A stretch of DNA of 64,000 bases from Camellia lanceoleosa (Eukaryota; Streptophyta; Magnoliopsida; Ericales; Theaceae), in NCBI GenBank assembly GCA_025200525.1, contig CM045762.1, positions 91,764,717-91,828,716 of the forward strand. Reading direction: 5' to 3'. The position numbers and the translations under genes are program-made. Shown piece by piece: positions 23,369-35,243 of this stretch; within the stretch, counting starts at the first letter, position 1, and every line of letters begins with the position of its first letter. The notes beneath the pieces were generated by a model. That model was not told the origin of the DNA. It ran no database searches and saw only the letters and a list, made by a program, of their open reading frames with translations.

Positions 23369-24231
23369 ATGGCCAAAAAATGGAACAAAAAAATTCTGGC
23401 CGACCACCCTTGTTTAGGGTCCTCCCAGGTGTGTAGAATAAGGCCCCAGGGTTGGAACTTGGCAACACTGAAGCAGGAGTCACAACATAGAACTTGAAGG
23501 AGAGGCTCAAAAATGAAAATCACAAATACTGGCCGACCACCACTTTTTAGGGTCCTCCCATGTGCCCTCATCACAAATATGTAGTCCCGGCTCGAAGAAA
23601 ATACCCCTAGGGTGTTCAACATTAGCCCGAAAGCGAGAAAAACGGGCGCCGGAAGAGCGAAACTGGTTTTCTGAGATAATTGCTGGCCTCCTGCCCCCCA
23701 GTGATCCTCCTAGTGTTGAAACAGAGGTACCTGCCAAGATTGAACAAAAACTAATGCAAAATGAATGCTCGGGGCCCCGAAAATGGGCTGCAGGCACCGA
23801 AAGTGGTGTTCGGCCACGAAGTGGGTATCTACGACCCCAGTGTCCCTCGGTATGATAAAACAGAGGCACTTGCCAAAAACCGGAGAAATCGGAGATGGTT
23901 GAGCGGTCCCGAACCGAGGCACACGGCCTGACGGCTCCGAAAACCGGGAACCGGGCTCCGAAATGGGCAAAATGGCCTACGGCCACGAAAAGTAGCGCAC
24001 GGCCACCGAGAGATAGTCTACAGGACCACTCCCTTCCCTCAGGAAAGAAAACAGAGAAAACCGAGTCTGGTTCGCAAACCGAGGCAAGGCACAGAAGAGA
24101 GTTCGGAAGTCCGGAGGCAGGGCGCACGGCCGCGACTCTGAGACTTCTGAACGAGCACAACATGCAACATCACCGAGCGCTCAATCAGTGACGTCTGAGT
24201 CTTAAGGTTGGTCAAAAATGGGGTGTCTACA

Positions 24232-24243
24232 GTTGCCCCTCTT
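24232..24243 (-). other. polypurine tract of 25.6-kb Tat element
   Basis: Minus-strand AAAGAGGGGCAAC abuts the 3' LTR start. It is purine-rich except for its last bases. Confidence 0.75.
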
Positions 24244-25140
24244 TGACAGAACTCGGAAGTCAAGAAGTGACGGGAGTGAATGTCAAAGCCCAGAGACGAC
24301 CCATTTTTGACAAGGCCGAAGACTTAGACAATCATACAAGATAAACAGAGATATGCGCCCGCAGGCAGGGGGCAAAATGCAAAATGATAGGCACGGAGCC
24401 AGGTGATCATGCAAGTGCAGCAAGCTGTAATGAAGCAAGTATTGACAAATAGATGCAACAGTTTTAAGCAAGAATGCAAAGCAAACAACTACATTTCATG
24501 CAGTTAGGAATGCGGAGAATCATTCAATTCTCGTCGCGTCTCACACGGAGAAGATACGATACCTGCGCGATTCGTCTGGTCGCACCAGCCTCAAATGAAC
24601 CGTACATACAATATCGTGCCTGCAAAATAGAGAAATTCAACAAGAACAATATGCCAACAACATATATTCAATGTGATTCCTGTGATTCTGAAAGTTTGAC
24701 ACACGCAGTGTCGGCGAGTGGATGCATCACAATGCGAGAAAAGATAATTCGTGACAACGCATGCTCAAGCATAGAAGCATTGTACACCAAGAAATCACGC
24801 ATGACAATGCAAAACATTCATGAGAATTCAAATTATGAGCCAAATAATGCAAAACGAGCAGAAATCAGGGCGCCCGTTTGTTGCGCAACAATTTGGGAAA
24901 GCAGCGATTCGGCGGCAACTCGATCGCGGCCTCTGATTTACCTCCCGGAGAGGTCACAACATGTTTAAAAAAGATACACTCTAATTTTGATGAATAATGA
25001 TGAGACACGTGTCAGAAATTGCTATTGAAGTTCCGGTGGAGCAATTCGGCGCCAGAAAGTGCACTTTTCTTAAACTTTTTCAGGTCCCGGGAACTCCGAT
25101 TTTCCTCAAAATTTGCAGAGAGGTAGGGGAGGGGGTGGGG
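24244..25140. other. internal region between 3' LTR and antisense gene 1
   Basis: About 0.9 kb with no recognisable domain. An open frame at 24474-24968 (plus, 164 aa) shows no family features and uneven composition, so I do not call it a gene. Confidence 0.4.
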
Positions 25141-25145
25141 ACCAT

Positions 25146-25284
25146 GGTCGGCCAGCCCATTGCCCTAGGAGAGGCCATCGGCCAGGGGGAAAAAGTAGAT
25201 GGCCGGCCAGCCAGGAAAGGTGGCCGGCCGGCCACTGCCCAAAAGCAGGGGCATTTTGGTCTTTTTCGGCTATTTCTATATATA
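25146..25284 (+). promoter_or_regulatory. promoter of antisense gene 1 (GGCCGGCC + TATA)
   Basis: Palindromic GGCCGGCC-type motifs lie at 25146-25157 (variant), 25173-25184 (variant), 25200-25212 and 25219-25233. A TATA box, TATATATA, follows at 25277-25284, 44 bases after the last motif. A 5' UTR intron appears to follow (donor AAG/GTAATT at 25492, acceptor TTTGCAG ending 25623), leading to the ATG at 25634. Confidence 0.6.
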
Positions 25285-25633
25285 GGCACCTCCACTCCAT
25301 CCGAAATCACTCCCCCAAGTGTGAAATTCTCTCCTCTTGCTTCCTAAGCCATTTGCTCTTTCAAATCTGCATTTTATACGCGCCCCTCGGCCTTCCACGC
25401 AAGTTGTTCCTGCGAAATCCTTCAGATTTAAGCACTTTGAGGCGACTAAATTTTGATTTCGGAGCTTCTTTTCTCATTTTCATCACTTAAGGTAATTTTG
25501 TCTCAATATTTGGAAAATTTTCCCGGGAGTTGACTTTCGTTGACTTTTTATTTCCCGAGAGTTGACTTTTGTTGACTTTTTCCAATTTTGGCTCATTTTG
25601 CTCATTTTTGCTTCTCTTTGCAGATTTCTTGAC

Positions 25634-28600
25634 ATGGCGGGTCATTTCCCTCACGGTGGTGGTTTTCCGGGTGCCGGAGATGATTTCGACATTATGACAT
25701 TGCCCCCGAGGGTTCGCCCTTTTGTTCGTCGTCGATGCCGCAGTATAGGCTTCGAGCCGTTTTCCGTCAGTTCACCGATTTCAACGATCGGGTACCAGGG
25801 GATCTTCTTCTGCGAGAGCCGGAGCAGCACCTCTCCCACGTTGCAGAGGTATTTTACTTTATTTCCTGTATCTTTCGTGCATTTTGTACCTTTGCCATGC
25901 TTAGACACACAGTTTAGCTTATGACATAGTACTTGCATCCTGAACATGCGACTTAGCCACTCGAATTTTATGAACACAGCTCATTGACTGATTGTGAACG
26001 TATAGTACGCATTAGTTAGAAATTGAACACATGGCTCAAACATTGATTCACCGAACACACAGCCCGAAGTTGAAAATGAGCACACAGCACATACTGACTA
26101 AGAGTAGAACACACAGCCCTAAACTCTGATTTACTGAACACATGACCCAGATGTGAAGCGAACACATTTAATCGATTAAGAATAGAACACTGACCCTAAA
26201 CTCGATTTCTTGAACACCTGACCCAGTTGAAGTGAACACACACCTGATTAAGAGTAGAACACACCCCAAACGCCGATTTCTTGAACACACGGCCAGATGA
26301 AGCGAACACATGACCCCGATTAAGAGTAGAACACAACCCTAAACTTTGATTTTTGAACCTGACCTAGATTTGTAGTGAACACGTGACCCAGTTGAAGTGA
26401 ACACACTGACCCATCGATTAAGAGTAGAACACACGACCCTAAACTCGATTTCGAACACCTGACCCATATTTGAAGTGAACACACTGATTTGAAGTGAACA
26501 CCGGCCAGTTAAGAGTAGAACCTGACCCTAAACTCGATTTCTTGAACACACACCAGATTTGAAGTGAACACACCAATTGATTCGTTTCATTTGCACCACT
26601 ACTTCATTTCATTTGCACACAGCTAATTTTCATTTTAAATGTTTGGCGCTTCGCGATCTGAGGATATGGCTCCCCGCGCTGAGAGTGGTATCTTGAGCTT
26701 TCGCTGTCGAGACTTGGTTGACTTTGCAGGAGGACCATTCTGCGGGGTTATCTCCTTGTCTTATCGAGGACATTGTTTCTTTGCTCTGGCGGAGAGATGG
26801 TGGGACACCACCAATTCTTTCCATTTCTCTGCCACCGGAGATATGACCATGACCCCACTGGACTTCGCTGTACTCACCGGCCTAGACATAGGCGGTGGAC
26901 CTATTCCCTACGACGAGGATATGGGTCAGTGGGAGGCTGCTTGGATGCACCTATTGGGGGCACTCCGCTGTGAACAGAGGGAGGGTTCGGTATACTTGGT
27001 TCTCTTCCCATTTCCGGCGGCCACAGATGGAGCCTGAGTCTCCCGAGGAGGTCGAGCAGTATACCCGTGGTTTCCTCATGTTCCTCTTTGGCACCACTCT
27101 GTTTGCCGATAGAGGGAACATGGTCGGGTTGTATCTACTGAGCGCTCTGGTAGACCTATCACAGGTCGGTCAGTATGATTGGGGCGGCGCTGGCCTGGCT
27201 ACCCTTTATTGTTACATGGCCTTGATCTCTCGCATGTGAGGACTTACTCGGCGGCTACTGGAGAGCTTGGGAGGTACATTCTGTCCTCTTGATTTACATT
27301 TTTGCTCCTCATTACTTATTCACTGCACATACGGCGCACTTTGCATTCTGTATTCTGCCTTTAGCACTTTGTATTCACATTCCGCACTGCTTTTCTCAGC
27401 TATGGGTATATGCATATTTCCCCACATTGGCTCCGGAGATGGAGGTGGCAGGACCTCCTATGACTCCGTTTTCATTGATGTTTGAGGGCGAGCACTTATC
27501 GAGGCCTCGAGAGACTCTCTTCCATCTGCGACAGTACTTCGACACTGTGAGGGCGACAGAGGTATTTCAGAACTCTCGGTTCCTTTCATTTTCATCTTCG
27601 ATCCGCTTTGCATATCCTTGATTTCTGATTGATTTGTACACTGGTTATCCACAGATCACCTGGCAGCCCTGGGCAGTCTTCGGCGATGATCTCGAAAATC
27701 AGTACCCCGGAGGGTCGACTAGTTCCCAGTATAGGTTCCTGCTCGAGGGACCAGTTAGTAGGGCTTGGTTCCTGGGGGAACGCTTTCAGCGTCAGGTTTG
27801 GGGGTATGATTCTCAGGACCCTCCTGCTGTGCCTCCACCCACTATGCGGACTGCCGACAGGCTATCTACTGAGGAGGTCATTAGGGACATGCAGGGCAGC
27901 GATGCTTTATTACATCTCATCGAGGGGAACTACGCCACCTATCGCCGCATATATCTGATGCCCCCCTTGACGGGAGTACGGGCTCCGCCATTGAGGCACA
28001 CTGGCGCACCATCTTCGAGTCGTGCCCGTGCTGCAGACATCCCCTCTTCTAGCAGGGCTAGTACATCTAGAGGTAGAGGCAGTTCGATTCCTCCGATCCC
28101 TCCGACTCTCGATCATCCTGGATGGCCAGATATGCCGACTGAGTTGACGAGTTGGCAGTATGGGACTACTTCTCCGATCCCGATCCCTATGGAGCCTTCG
28201 ATGCCTGGTCACAGATATGTCAGTGATCTTGACTCACCACCGGTATGTTCCACCATTTTTCATTTATCACACAGACATTTTGGCAGTCGCTTATTTATTG
28301 ATGACTTGAGCTTGTGTCCGCAGCCACCTCGGGAGTACATAGATCAGATGCTCGGGGTGGTGGCCTCACTTGAGGGGATGGTCTTGCGTAGAGAGGCACA
28401 GATGTCCATCATGGGCTTCCAGGTACCCTTTATCTCTCTTGCATTTATCATATTTGTGGTAACGCTCTGGTTTTAAACATTCTGCTGTATTGATAGACTG
28501 TGTAGAACACATCTGGCACAAACCCCACTCACATACTGCATTCGCACTTGCTTTTTATGTTTGAACTGATGTATTGCACTTTTCATTTCCAGATGCCTCC

Positions 28601-28850
28601 CGTATATGCTTCGACACGGGGCGGGCCACCCGGGTCTTCTCAGAGAGGTCGAGGTGCTAGACCTGCTCGAGGTACTGGGTCTCGAGGAGCTGGGTCATCC
28701 AGGCCTTGCCGAGGAGCTCGAGGAGCTGGGTCGTCTCGCAGACGCAGGGCACCCATTGTCGAGGATGAAGAGGAAATGGTCGCAGACCGTGTGTCAGAGA
28801 CATCTCACGGGAGGAGGCTCGATCTTGGTTCGGAGGCGGAGGCGAGCTGA
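25634..28850 (+). pseudogene. antisense gene 1: plant mobile domain (PMD) protein
   Basis: Six coding exons can be read: 25634-25848, about 26623-27273, 27400-27561, 27655-28242, 28324-28422 and 28593-28850, with GT/AG borders. The PMD signature is clear: ALAERWWDTTNSFHFSATGD, MTMTPLDFAVLTGLDIGG, GGYWRAWE, LWVYAYFPTLAPE. The C-terminal exon is rich in Arg/Gly/Ser with an acidic block. PMD proteins (MAIN/MAIL1 relatives, PF10536) occur in plant genes and transposons; MAIN and MAIL1 act in transcription and silencing of repeats. Frameshifts occur in exon 1 and in exon 2 near 27010-27030 and 27230, so it is probably not functional. It lies antisense to pol and has its own promoter-like region. 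Exon 2 start is the least certain border. Confidence 0.8.
25930..26610. repeat. GAACACA minisatellite inside PMD gene intron
   Basis: The first intron of the PMD gene is filled with irregular copies of a unit containing GAACACACGGCCC, GATTAAGAGTAGAACACA and CCCTAAACTCGATTTCTTG. Copies differ by small deletions. Confidence 0.8.
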
Positions 28851-29605
28851 GGGGATCCGGAGGATGACAGCTCGATCGGATGGCGATGAGGGTGCGAGAT
28901 TATCCCGCAGAAGAGGATAAGAGGACCTCCTCATTCCCGTTCCCGAGGATATTGATGTTATTTCCTGCTTTATTTTACTTTTTAGCTAGTAGTTTGTAGC
29001 ACTTTGCACATTGTTAGGCAGTTTTATTTTCTGCAAAACTTGTACCTTTATTTTGTTGTAAAACATGATGGAATGAAACAGCTTTTGAAAAGATGTTGTA
29101 TTTGAAACTCTTAGCATCGCATCGCATCGAATTATTTTGCACAAAATGGAATTGAATGAAAATGTGCCTCATGTATTCACCGGGTCAGGTAATGAACCGA
29201 CGCAACAAATCAAAACAAACCAACCCGCTAAGGAATAACAGAATCTTAGCAAGTTTACAACTCGATAAGCAAAGTACAATATTGTTAAGGACTCAATAAA
29301 CAAGACTTTAACAAAATTGTGTAACCAAAAGGTAACAACTCAAAACATAAAATACGACAGCTCGACAAACTTACAACTCGATAAACAAAACAACAACTCG
29401 ATAAGCAAAAACACGACAAAATGTATTTCAGACAGACGATCTGGATGATGGAACGCATCCAAAACTGATAGAAATGAAGGCCTTCGACATTCCCGATGCC
29501 TAGAAATGCTTCAAACTTCCTTCCAGAGGGCAAAACAGGACCAACGCGGGGCCAAACATATTTTGCATCTGGAAAACAGAGGGTGGCCAGCCTACTAGAA
29601 TAGGT
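28851..29605. other. spacer between the two antisense genes
   Basis: The first part is likely 3' UTR of the PMD gene; the middle (29240-29420) has repeated AACTCGATAAACAAA motifs. I see no gene here. A minus-strand open frame at 29285-29830 is a shadow of the next gene's promoter and first exon. Confidence 0.5.
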
Positions 29606-29684
29606 GGCCGGCCGGCCACCCCTCCCGTGACCTCCAAAATTTTGACAAGTGTCCCTTGAATAGTGTCTTACCCCTCTATAAAAG
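29606..29684 (+). promoter_or_regulatory. promoter of antisense gene 2 (GGCCGGCC + TATA)
   Basis: GGCCGGCCGGCC (29606-29617) is followed 60 bases later by TATAAAAG (29677-29684) and then, 53 bases on from the TATA box, by the ATG at 29730. A further half-motif (TGGCCAGCC) lies at about 29584. The spacing is that of a compact plant core promoter. Confidence 0.65.
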
Positions 29685-29729
29685 CCCCAGCCTTGGAACT
29701 TGTTCATTTCATCACCATTTCTCACAAAA

Positions 29730-30840
29730 ATGGAGGCGTTTCTTGTGGAAAATCTCACATCTTGGATTTCTTCTTTGGATGGCTCGGAAAAGTTGAATTT
29801 TCGGGGTTTTGGCTTGAATGCACTATTCACGCTGGGCTGGACTCCGCTACATCTTCCTTTCCTCTCTGCTGCGGCAAGGTTTTGGAACCCTGTGACGCAC
29901 GTCTTTAGCTTTGGCGGGCAAGAGGTATGTCCTACTTTTGAAGATTTTCAAGCCTTGATGGAGTCCGGCGGCGAGAATTCTTGACTCAATTTTATCTGTG
30001 CCCAAGCCTTAGGGCGGATGTGCGGTCTCACCGCGCATGATGCTCGATCTCTGATTAGTGACGGAATGCTGGACATTCGAGCCCGATTCCGATTCTCGAC
30101 TGGTGACCGCAACCACTATTGGCAAGGCTTCCGGCAGCACGCCCTCTGCTTGTGCCTATTGTCTCATTTTCTGTTTGTCTCGGGTTCTGGAGGAGCTAGC
30201 GTCCGTTTGATTGAGATAGCTCAAGGCTTGAGGGATGGGAAGAGCTGTATCGCCATGACATTGGCTGAGACACTGATGGGCTTGGATGCTTTCTTCCGCC
30301 CGGAGACAACCAGGGTTTCTTGAGTCCACCTCTTGCGGTAATGTTTCCCACCCAAGCTCACATATATATTTGCTCACATCACTCGGCCCTCGGGCTCGGT
30401 TTTTCTCACAAAACCCTTATCTTACTTTTCTCTCATCGCACATCTCTCTATTCTTTATTCTCTCATTTTTCATCCCTCCCCAGATATGGTTGATGGATAA
30501 ATTGCAAGTTGTGGACTCTTGCCCTGCCTACTCAACCCGTGGCTATTTCTTTCGGCAACGCCTAGTCAATGCCCCTGATGAGAGCTGGTGGTTTGAATGG
30601 ATGTGCAATTTGTCAGCAGATCGCATTGCTTGGCGCTGCCCTTGGCTTAATCTCCCGGCAATGAGCTACAGCATGTCACGGCAGGTCAGGATTCGACTGA
30701 TCGGCTTGACTCACTGTGTGTTCTATTTCCCATTCTGTATTCTGCGCCAATTTGGCCATGATCAGACTTGCCTACCAGAGGGGATAGAGTACCCGGCTAC
30801 ATTTCGATTCGAGGCACCACGGTGGCTCGGCGAGGCATGA
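29730..30840 (+). pseudogene. antisense gene 2: DUF7745-like plant mobile-type protein
   Basis: Exon 1 (29730 to 30337) starts MEAFLVENLTSWISS and includes ARFWNPVTHVFSFGGQEVCP and TFEDFQALMES, then WQGFRQHALCLCLLSHFLF and ETLMGLDAFFR. After a GT donor (30338) and a CCCCAG acceptor, exon 2 (30484-30840) reads IWLMDKLQVV, WFEWMCNLSADRIAWRCPW and VFYFPFCILRQFG. This block order is that of a plant-specific domain I know as DUF7745, found in proteins near retrotransposons and distantly like PMD. A stop at 29982-29984 and a frameshift before the donor break exon 1. Function is unknown. It is antisense to pol and closest to the pol 3' end. Confidence 0.7.
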
Positions 30841-31677
30841 CATGGAGAGTTAGAGAGCTTGGCCCCGCCCTATTTTTAGTTGCACTTTGTCGATGAATCT
30901 TTGGGATTGGCTCAACGAAGAAGCCTGAGTTGGGCCTAGGTCGGCATCGAGGCTTCAACTAGTTACGGAAGAGCGAGGACACTGACTTAACTATGCCCCA
31001 GATTTATTGCTTTACTAGCACTTTCAAGTTTTCTTTATGAGTGTAATAAAAAAGCAACTTCAATTGTATGCAAGAGCAAAAGAACTCTGTTTTGAAATCA
31101 ATGAAATTGAAGATTGTGGTACTGAAAATTCCCCACTTTTGGTCCAGAAATGGTCTTAGTTGTGAAAAGATTAATTTGAACAAAGTCAACTTTTATTAAA
31201 GCTTTTCAAAACTATTTTCGATATGAATCAGAACTGGACACGCCTGAGATCTGTCACTAAGATGCACAACCCCGAATCCTAGCAACTGGAAAGTTGCCCC
31301 TAGTTTGGATGGTGCCGCAACACTTCATGGCAACGGAAAGTTGCCCCTAGTCTGAATAACTTGCATCGAGATCACGATAAATACTGATGAATAGAGATGG
31401 CTGAGATGATCAAAATGGACAAAGTTGATCGGGGAAAAGATTGGGGCTGAACTTCAAGATGAAGCTGCCTACGTATCCCATAGATGGGAATCAAGCCTTA
31501 CGTAGTTCAGGCTTAGGTTCGCTCGGGTTTTTTTACTTTCCTTTTGCGCTCTAACTTTTGCCAAGGCTGCCCTTTGCGGGTTTTCAACCTTGCGAGCTCA
31601 GTTTTTATAATTTCAAATTTTCAATGCTCTGAATCTTGCCTAGGTCGCCCTTTCGGGTTTTCGGCCTAGCGAGCCTC
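30841..31677. other. spacer between antisense gene 2 and pol end
   Basis: The 3' ends of pol and antisense gene 2 converge here. Two copies of a roughly 40-base hairpin-like block (about 31557-31597 and 31634-31675; stem CCTAGG...CCTAGC in the second) lie just past the pol stop and could serve in 3' end formation or RNA packaging. This is inference. Confidence 0.5.
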
Positions 31678-34600
31678 TCAGGGGTAGTATTTCTTCAACT
31701 TGTCCATGTTGATCGGTTGAGAGAACTCTAAGCCATCTAGATCCATCAGAACGACAGCTCCACCTGACCAGATTGACTTGATGATGTAAGGACCAGTCCA
31801 ATTGGGTTTGAACTTGCCCCTTGGGTCGTGGATGGGGGCTCGGTTGTCCTTGAGTACCAAATCTCCTTCTTTCAAATTCCTGGACTTAACCTTCTTGTTG
31901 AAAGCCCGGGCGATTCTGCGTTGATAACCTTGGACGTGGTACAGTGCTTTCAACCTTCTTTCATCGAAAAGCATGAGTTCCTCAAATCTGTTCTGCTGCC
32001 AATCTGCTTCGGCTATCTGGCACTCGGCCAATACTCGTAATGACGGGACCTCAATCTCAATAGGCAGAACGGCCTCCATCCCATAAACCAATGAGTACGG
32101 AGTCGCCCCGGTAGAAGTTCTGATCGAAGTCCTGTAGCCCCACAGAGCAAACGGCAGTTTATCCGGCCAGTCCCGATAGGTTTCCACCATCTTCTGTAGT
32201 ATGCGCTTGATGTTCTTGTTAGCGGCCTCAACTGCTCCGTTGGTTTGCGGCCGGTAAGTAGATGACTTATGAAAAGCCACATTGTATTTCTCCAACAAAT
32301 CAATCACCTCTTTCTTGAAGTGGGAACCATTGTCTGAAACTATTTCATTTGGGACCCCGTAGCGACAAATGATGTTGTTTCTGATGAATTTTGCAACGTG
32401 TGAAGCTTTCAACACTGCGTAAGATTGGGCCTCAACCCACTTTGTGAAATAATCTATCGCTACCAAGATGAACTCATGCCCATTCGATCCTTTCGGCGTA
32501 ACGACTCCGATTACATCAATTCCCCAAACAAAAAACGGCCATGGCGAAGTCATGTTGTACAGCTTTGACGGCGGGATGTTCATGCGATTTGCATGAATTT
32601 GACACTTATGGCATCGCTGGACGAAACCAAAACAATCCTCCTCCATGGTGGACCAATAATAACCCTGTCTAAGGATCTTCCGTGCCAACATTACCCCATT
32701 CATGTGTGCACCACATTCACCCCCGTGGATGGCTTCCATCAGACGTTTTGACTCTTCAGCATCAACGCACAGTTTATGCATTCCCAGATGACCCCGTTTA
32801 TACAGTTTACCCCCGCAGATGATGAACTGAACTGCCATTCTTCTGATTGCCCTCTTGTCTTTGGCATTTACCCCTGGCGGGTATGCTTCTTTCTCCAAAA
32901 AGTTCCAGATGTCGTAATACCAGGGGTGTTTGTCCTGAACTTCATCTATGGCTGTAATTGACTCATAGGCAGGTGCAAATTTCTGGTCGATGATGACTGG
33001 ACGCATCTGGACTCCACACGGGATGTCTATCATAGATGATAGAGTTGCTAAAGCGTCTGCGAACTTGTTGTTCTCTCTTAGTAAATGAGTAAAACTTAAC
33101 TTCTCAAACTGAGGAATTAGCAAATCCAATGTCTGGTGATATATCATCATGTTCTCCTCTTTTACTTTCCAGTCTCCTTTAGCTTGAGACACAACAAGGT
33201 TCGAATCCCCAATGATGTCCAATCGTCTTGCCCCTAGTTCCAGGGCTGCTTCCAAACCAGCAATGCACGCTTCGTATTCTGCTTCATTGTTCGAGACTTT
33301 GAACCGGAGTTTGAAGGCTAGAGGGATACGGGAATTATCGGGTGCTATCAGCAACACTCCTATCCCATACCCGTGTTGATTTGACGCTCCGTCAAAGTAC
33401 ATCGTCCAAGTTTCCTCGTCGATATGCAGAATTGATTCATCTGGGAATAGGTACTCAACTGCTTCATCCCCCTCAACCGGGTGGTCGGCAAGGAACTCTG
33501 CCACTGCTCTTCCTTTCACTGACTTGCGCGTTACATATGTGAGATCAAATTCGGAGAGCAACAGCAACCAACGAGCTAGCCTACCCGTAAGCGCTGGTTT
33601 CTCGAAGAGATATTTGATGGGATCTAGTCGCGAAACCAACATTACAGAGTGAGCTAACTGGTAGTGCCGCAGCTTCCTGGTAGCTCATACCAGAGCTAAG
33701 CAAGCCTTTTCCAGCGGTGTATATCGGGTCTCATACTCCAGCATTTTCTTGCTCAAATAATAGATGGCTCTTTCCACCTTATTTTCTGATTCTTGTGCAA
33801 GCATGCAGCCCATTGTGGTCTCGGTCACTGATAGGTACAAAATCAACGGTTTCCCTGATTCTGGTGGTGATAAAACGGGCGGGTTCTATAGATATTCTTT
33901 AATCTGTTCGAATGCAGCTTGGCATCGGCCGTCCCATTGGAACTTCTTTCCTTTCTTCAAGAGGCCAAAAAGTGGTTCACAAGTCAAGGTTAGTTTTGAA
34001 ATAAACCGTCTTATGAATTGCACTTTACCCAGAAAGCCTCGCACCTCCTTTTCAGTCCTTGGTGGTGGCATTTCTAGGATGGCCTTGATCTTAGAAGGGT
34101 CGACCTCGATGCCCCTTTGTGTAATCAGAAACCCTAGCATTTTCCCCGCTGTAACACCAAACGTACATTTCTGAGGGTTTAGCCGCAACCGGAATTCCCT
34201 GATCCTTTGGAAAAACTTGTGCAAGGCGGTGTAGTGGCCCTCTCTTTCCTTGGACTTGACAATCATGTCGTCCACGTACACCTCAACCTCTTTGTGGATC
34301 ATATCATGTAGTATTGTGGTCGCGGCCCGTTGATAAGTAGCCCCAGCATTCTTCAACCCAAACGGCATTACCCGGTAGCAGTATGTTCCCCATGGGGTGG
34401 TGAATGCAGTCTTTTCTCTGTCTTCTGGCGCCATCACTATTTGGTTGTACCCTGAGAAGCCATCCATGAATGAGAGCAATGCATGCCCTGCTGTGAAGTC
34501 CACTAACTCATCGATGTGTGGTAGGGGAAAGTCGTCGCCGGACTAGCTCATTCAAATCCCTGAAGTCTACACACACCCGAATTCTTCCATCTTTCTTCGG

Positions 34601-35243
34601 CACCGGAACAATGTTGGCCAACCAAGTCGGATATTCAGATACCAGCAGGAAGCCTGCGTCAATTTGCTTGGTGACCTCTTCCTTAATCTTGAAAGCCCAG
34701 TCCGGGCGGATCCTTCTGAGTTTCGCTGGCGAATCGGGCCTCGGGGTCAAGGGGGATCCGATGCTGTACAATCTCAGGATCGATTCCAGGCATGTCTTCG
34801 TAGGACCACGCGAAAACATCTTTGAAATCTTTTAATAAAGCGACTAAGCGCTCGCGTTCCTCCGAAGACAACGTGGACCCGATCTGGACCAGCCGCGGGT
34901 CCTCCTCAGTACCAATATTCACGGAAATGATTTCATCCATTAATGGCTTAACAAATCTCTCTTGCTCTTGCTCAATTAAACGTTGTAAAACCGGAGGAAC
35001 TTCGTCCTCGTCGTTTTGATCAAAATTTTGAAAGTCTGAATTAATGCAATAAATTAGGGGCACAGAAAAGTACTCGGAAACCACAGATAGTTCGTTCTCA
35101 TTAAGTACATCCAAATCGTCCAATTCATCGGTTACAACAGACTCAAATGAAAATGAAAAAGACGACACGACAGACTGTGGCATCGGGTTAACATCCCGAA
35201 GTACAGGACTCAGACTTCGATCGGCAGAACTGATTCGACTCAC
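31678..35243 (-). pseudogene. Tat pol: RT, dual RNase H, integrase
   Basis: From the right: an acidic linker and RT N terminus (FAWSYEDMPGIDPEIV), RT fingers (VPKKDGRIRVCVDFRDLN), RT palm with intact YVDDMIVKS in 33886-34503, first RNase H with in-frame stops at 33886-33888 and 33686-33688, then an intact frame 31678-33642. That frame holds the second, archaeal-type RNase H (TMYFDGASNQHGYGIG, NNEAEYEACIAGLEAA, GDSNLVV) and integrase with a zinc finger, core D-D-E (VWGIDVIG, SDNGSHF, GAVEAANKN) and a long C-terminal region ending KLKKYYP. The dual RNase H is diagnostic of the Tat lineage. Frameshifts lie near 34505 and 34690-34810. Catalytic residues are intact, so decay is mainly by frame breaks. 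Confidence 0.93.

Larger units (their letters stand above)
19388..24231 (-). repeat. 3' LTR of 25.6-kb Tat element
   Basis: 4,844 bp, unusually long. It contains five hairpin-forming units (21082-21646), a degenerate 155-bp tandem array (22095-22860) and a promoter-like region with GGCCGGCC palindromes (23287-23368) upstream of a minus-strand TATTTAAG box (23155-23164). Open frames inside it are not supported as genes. Confidence 0.95.

Noticed and set aside
23507..24163. 218-codon minus-strand frame in the Tat LTR
   Set aside because: Overlapping frames in all directions, no domain, and the matching region in the other LTR (44237-44903) is frame-broken.
24474..24968. 164-codon plus-strand frame before antisense gene 1
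   Set aside because: No family features, no promoter or splice context, and it could be chance in a long noncoding spacer.
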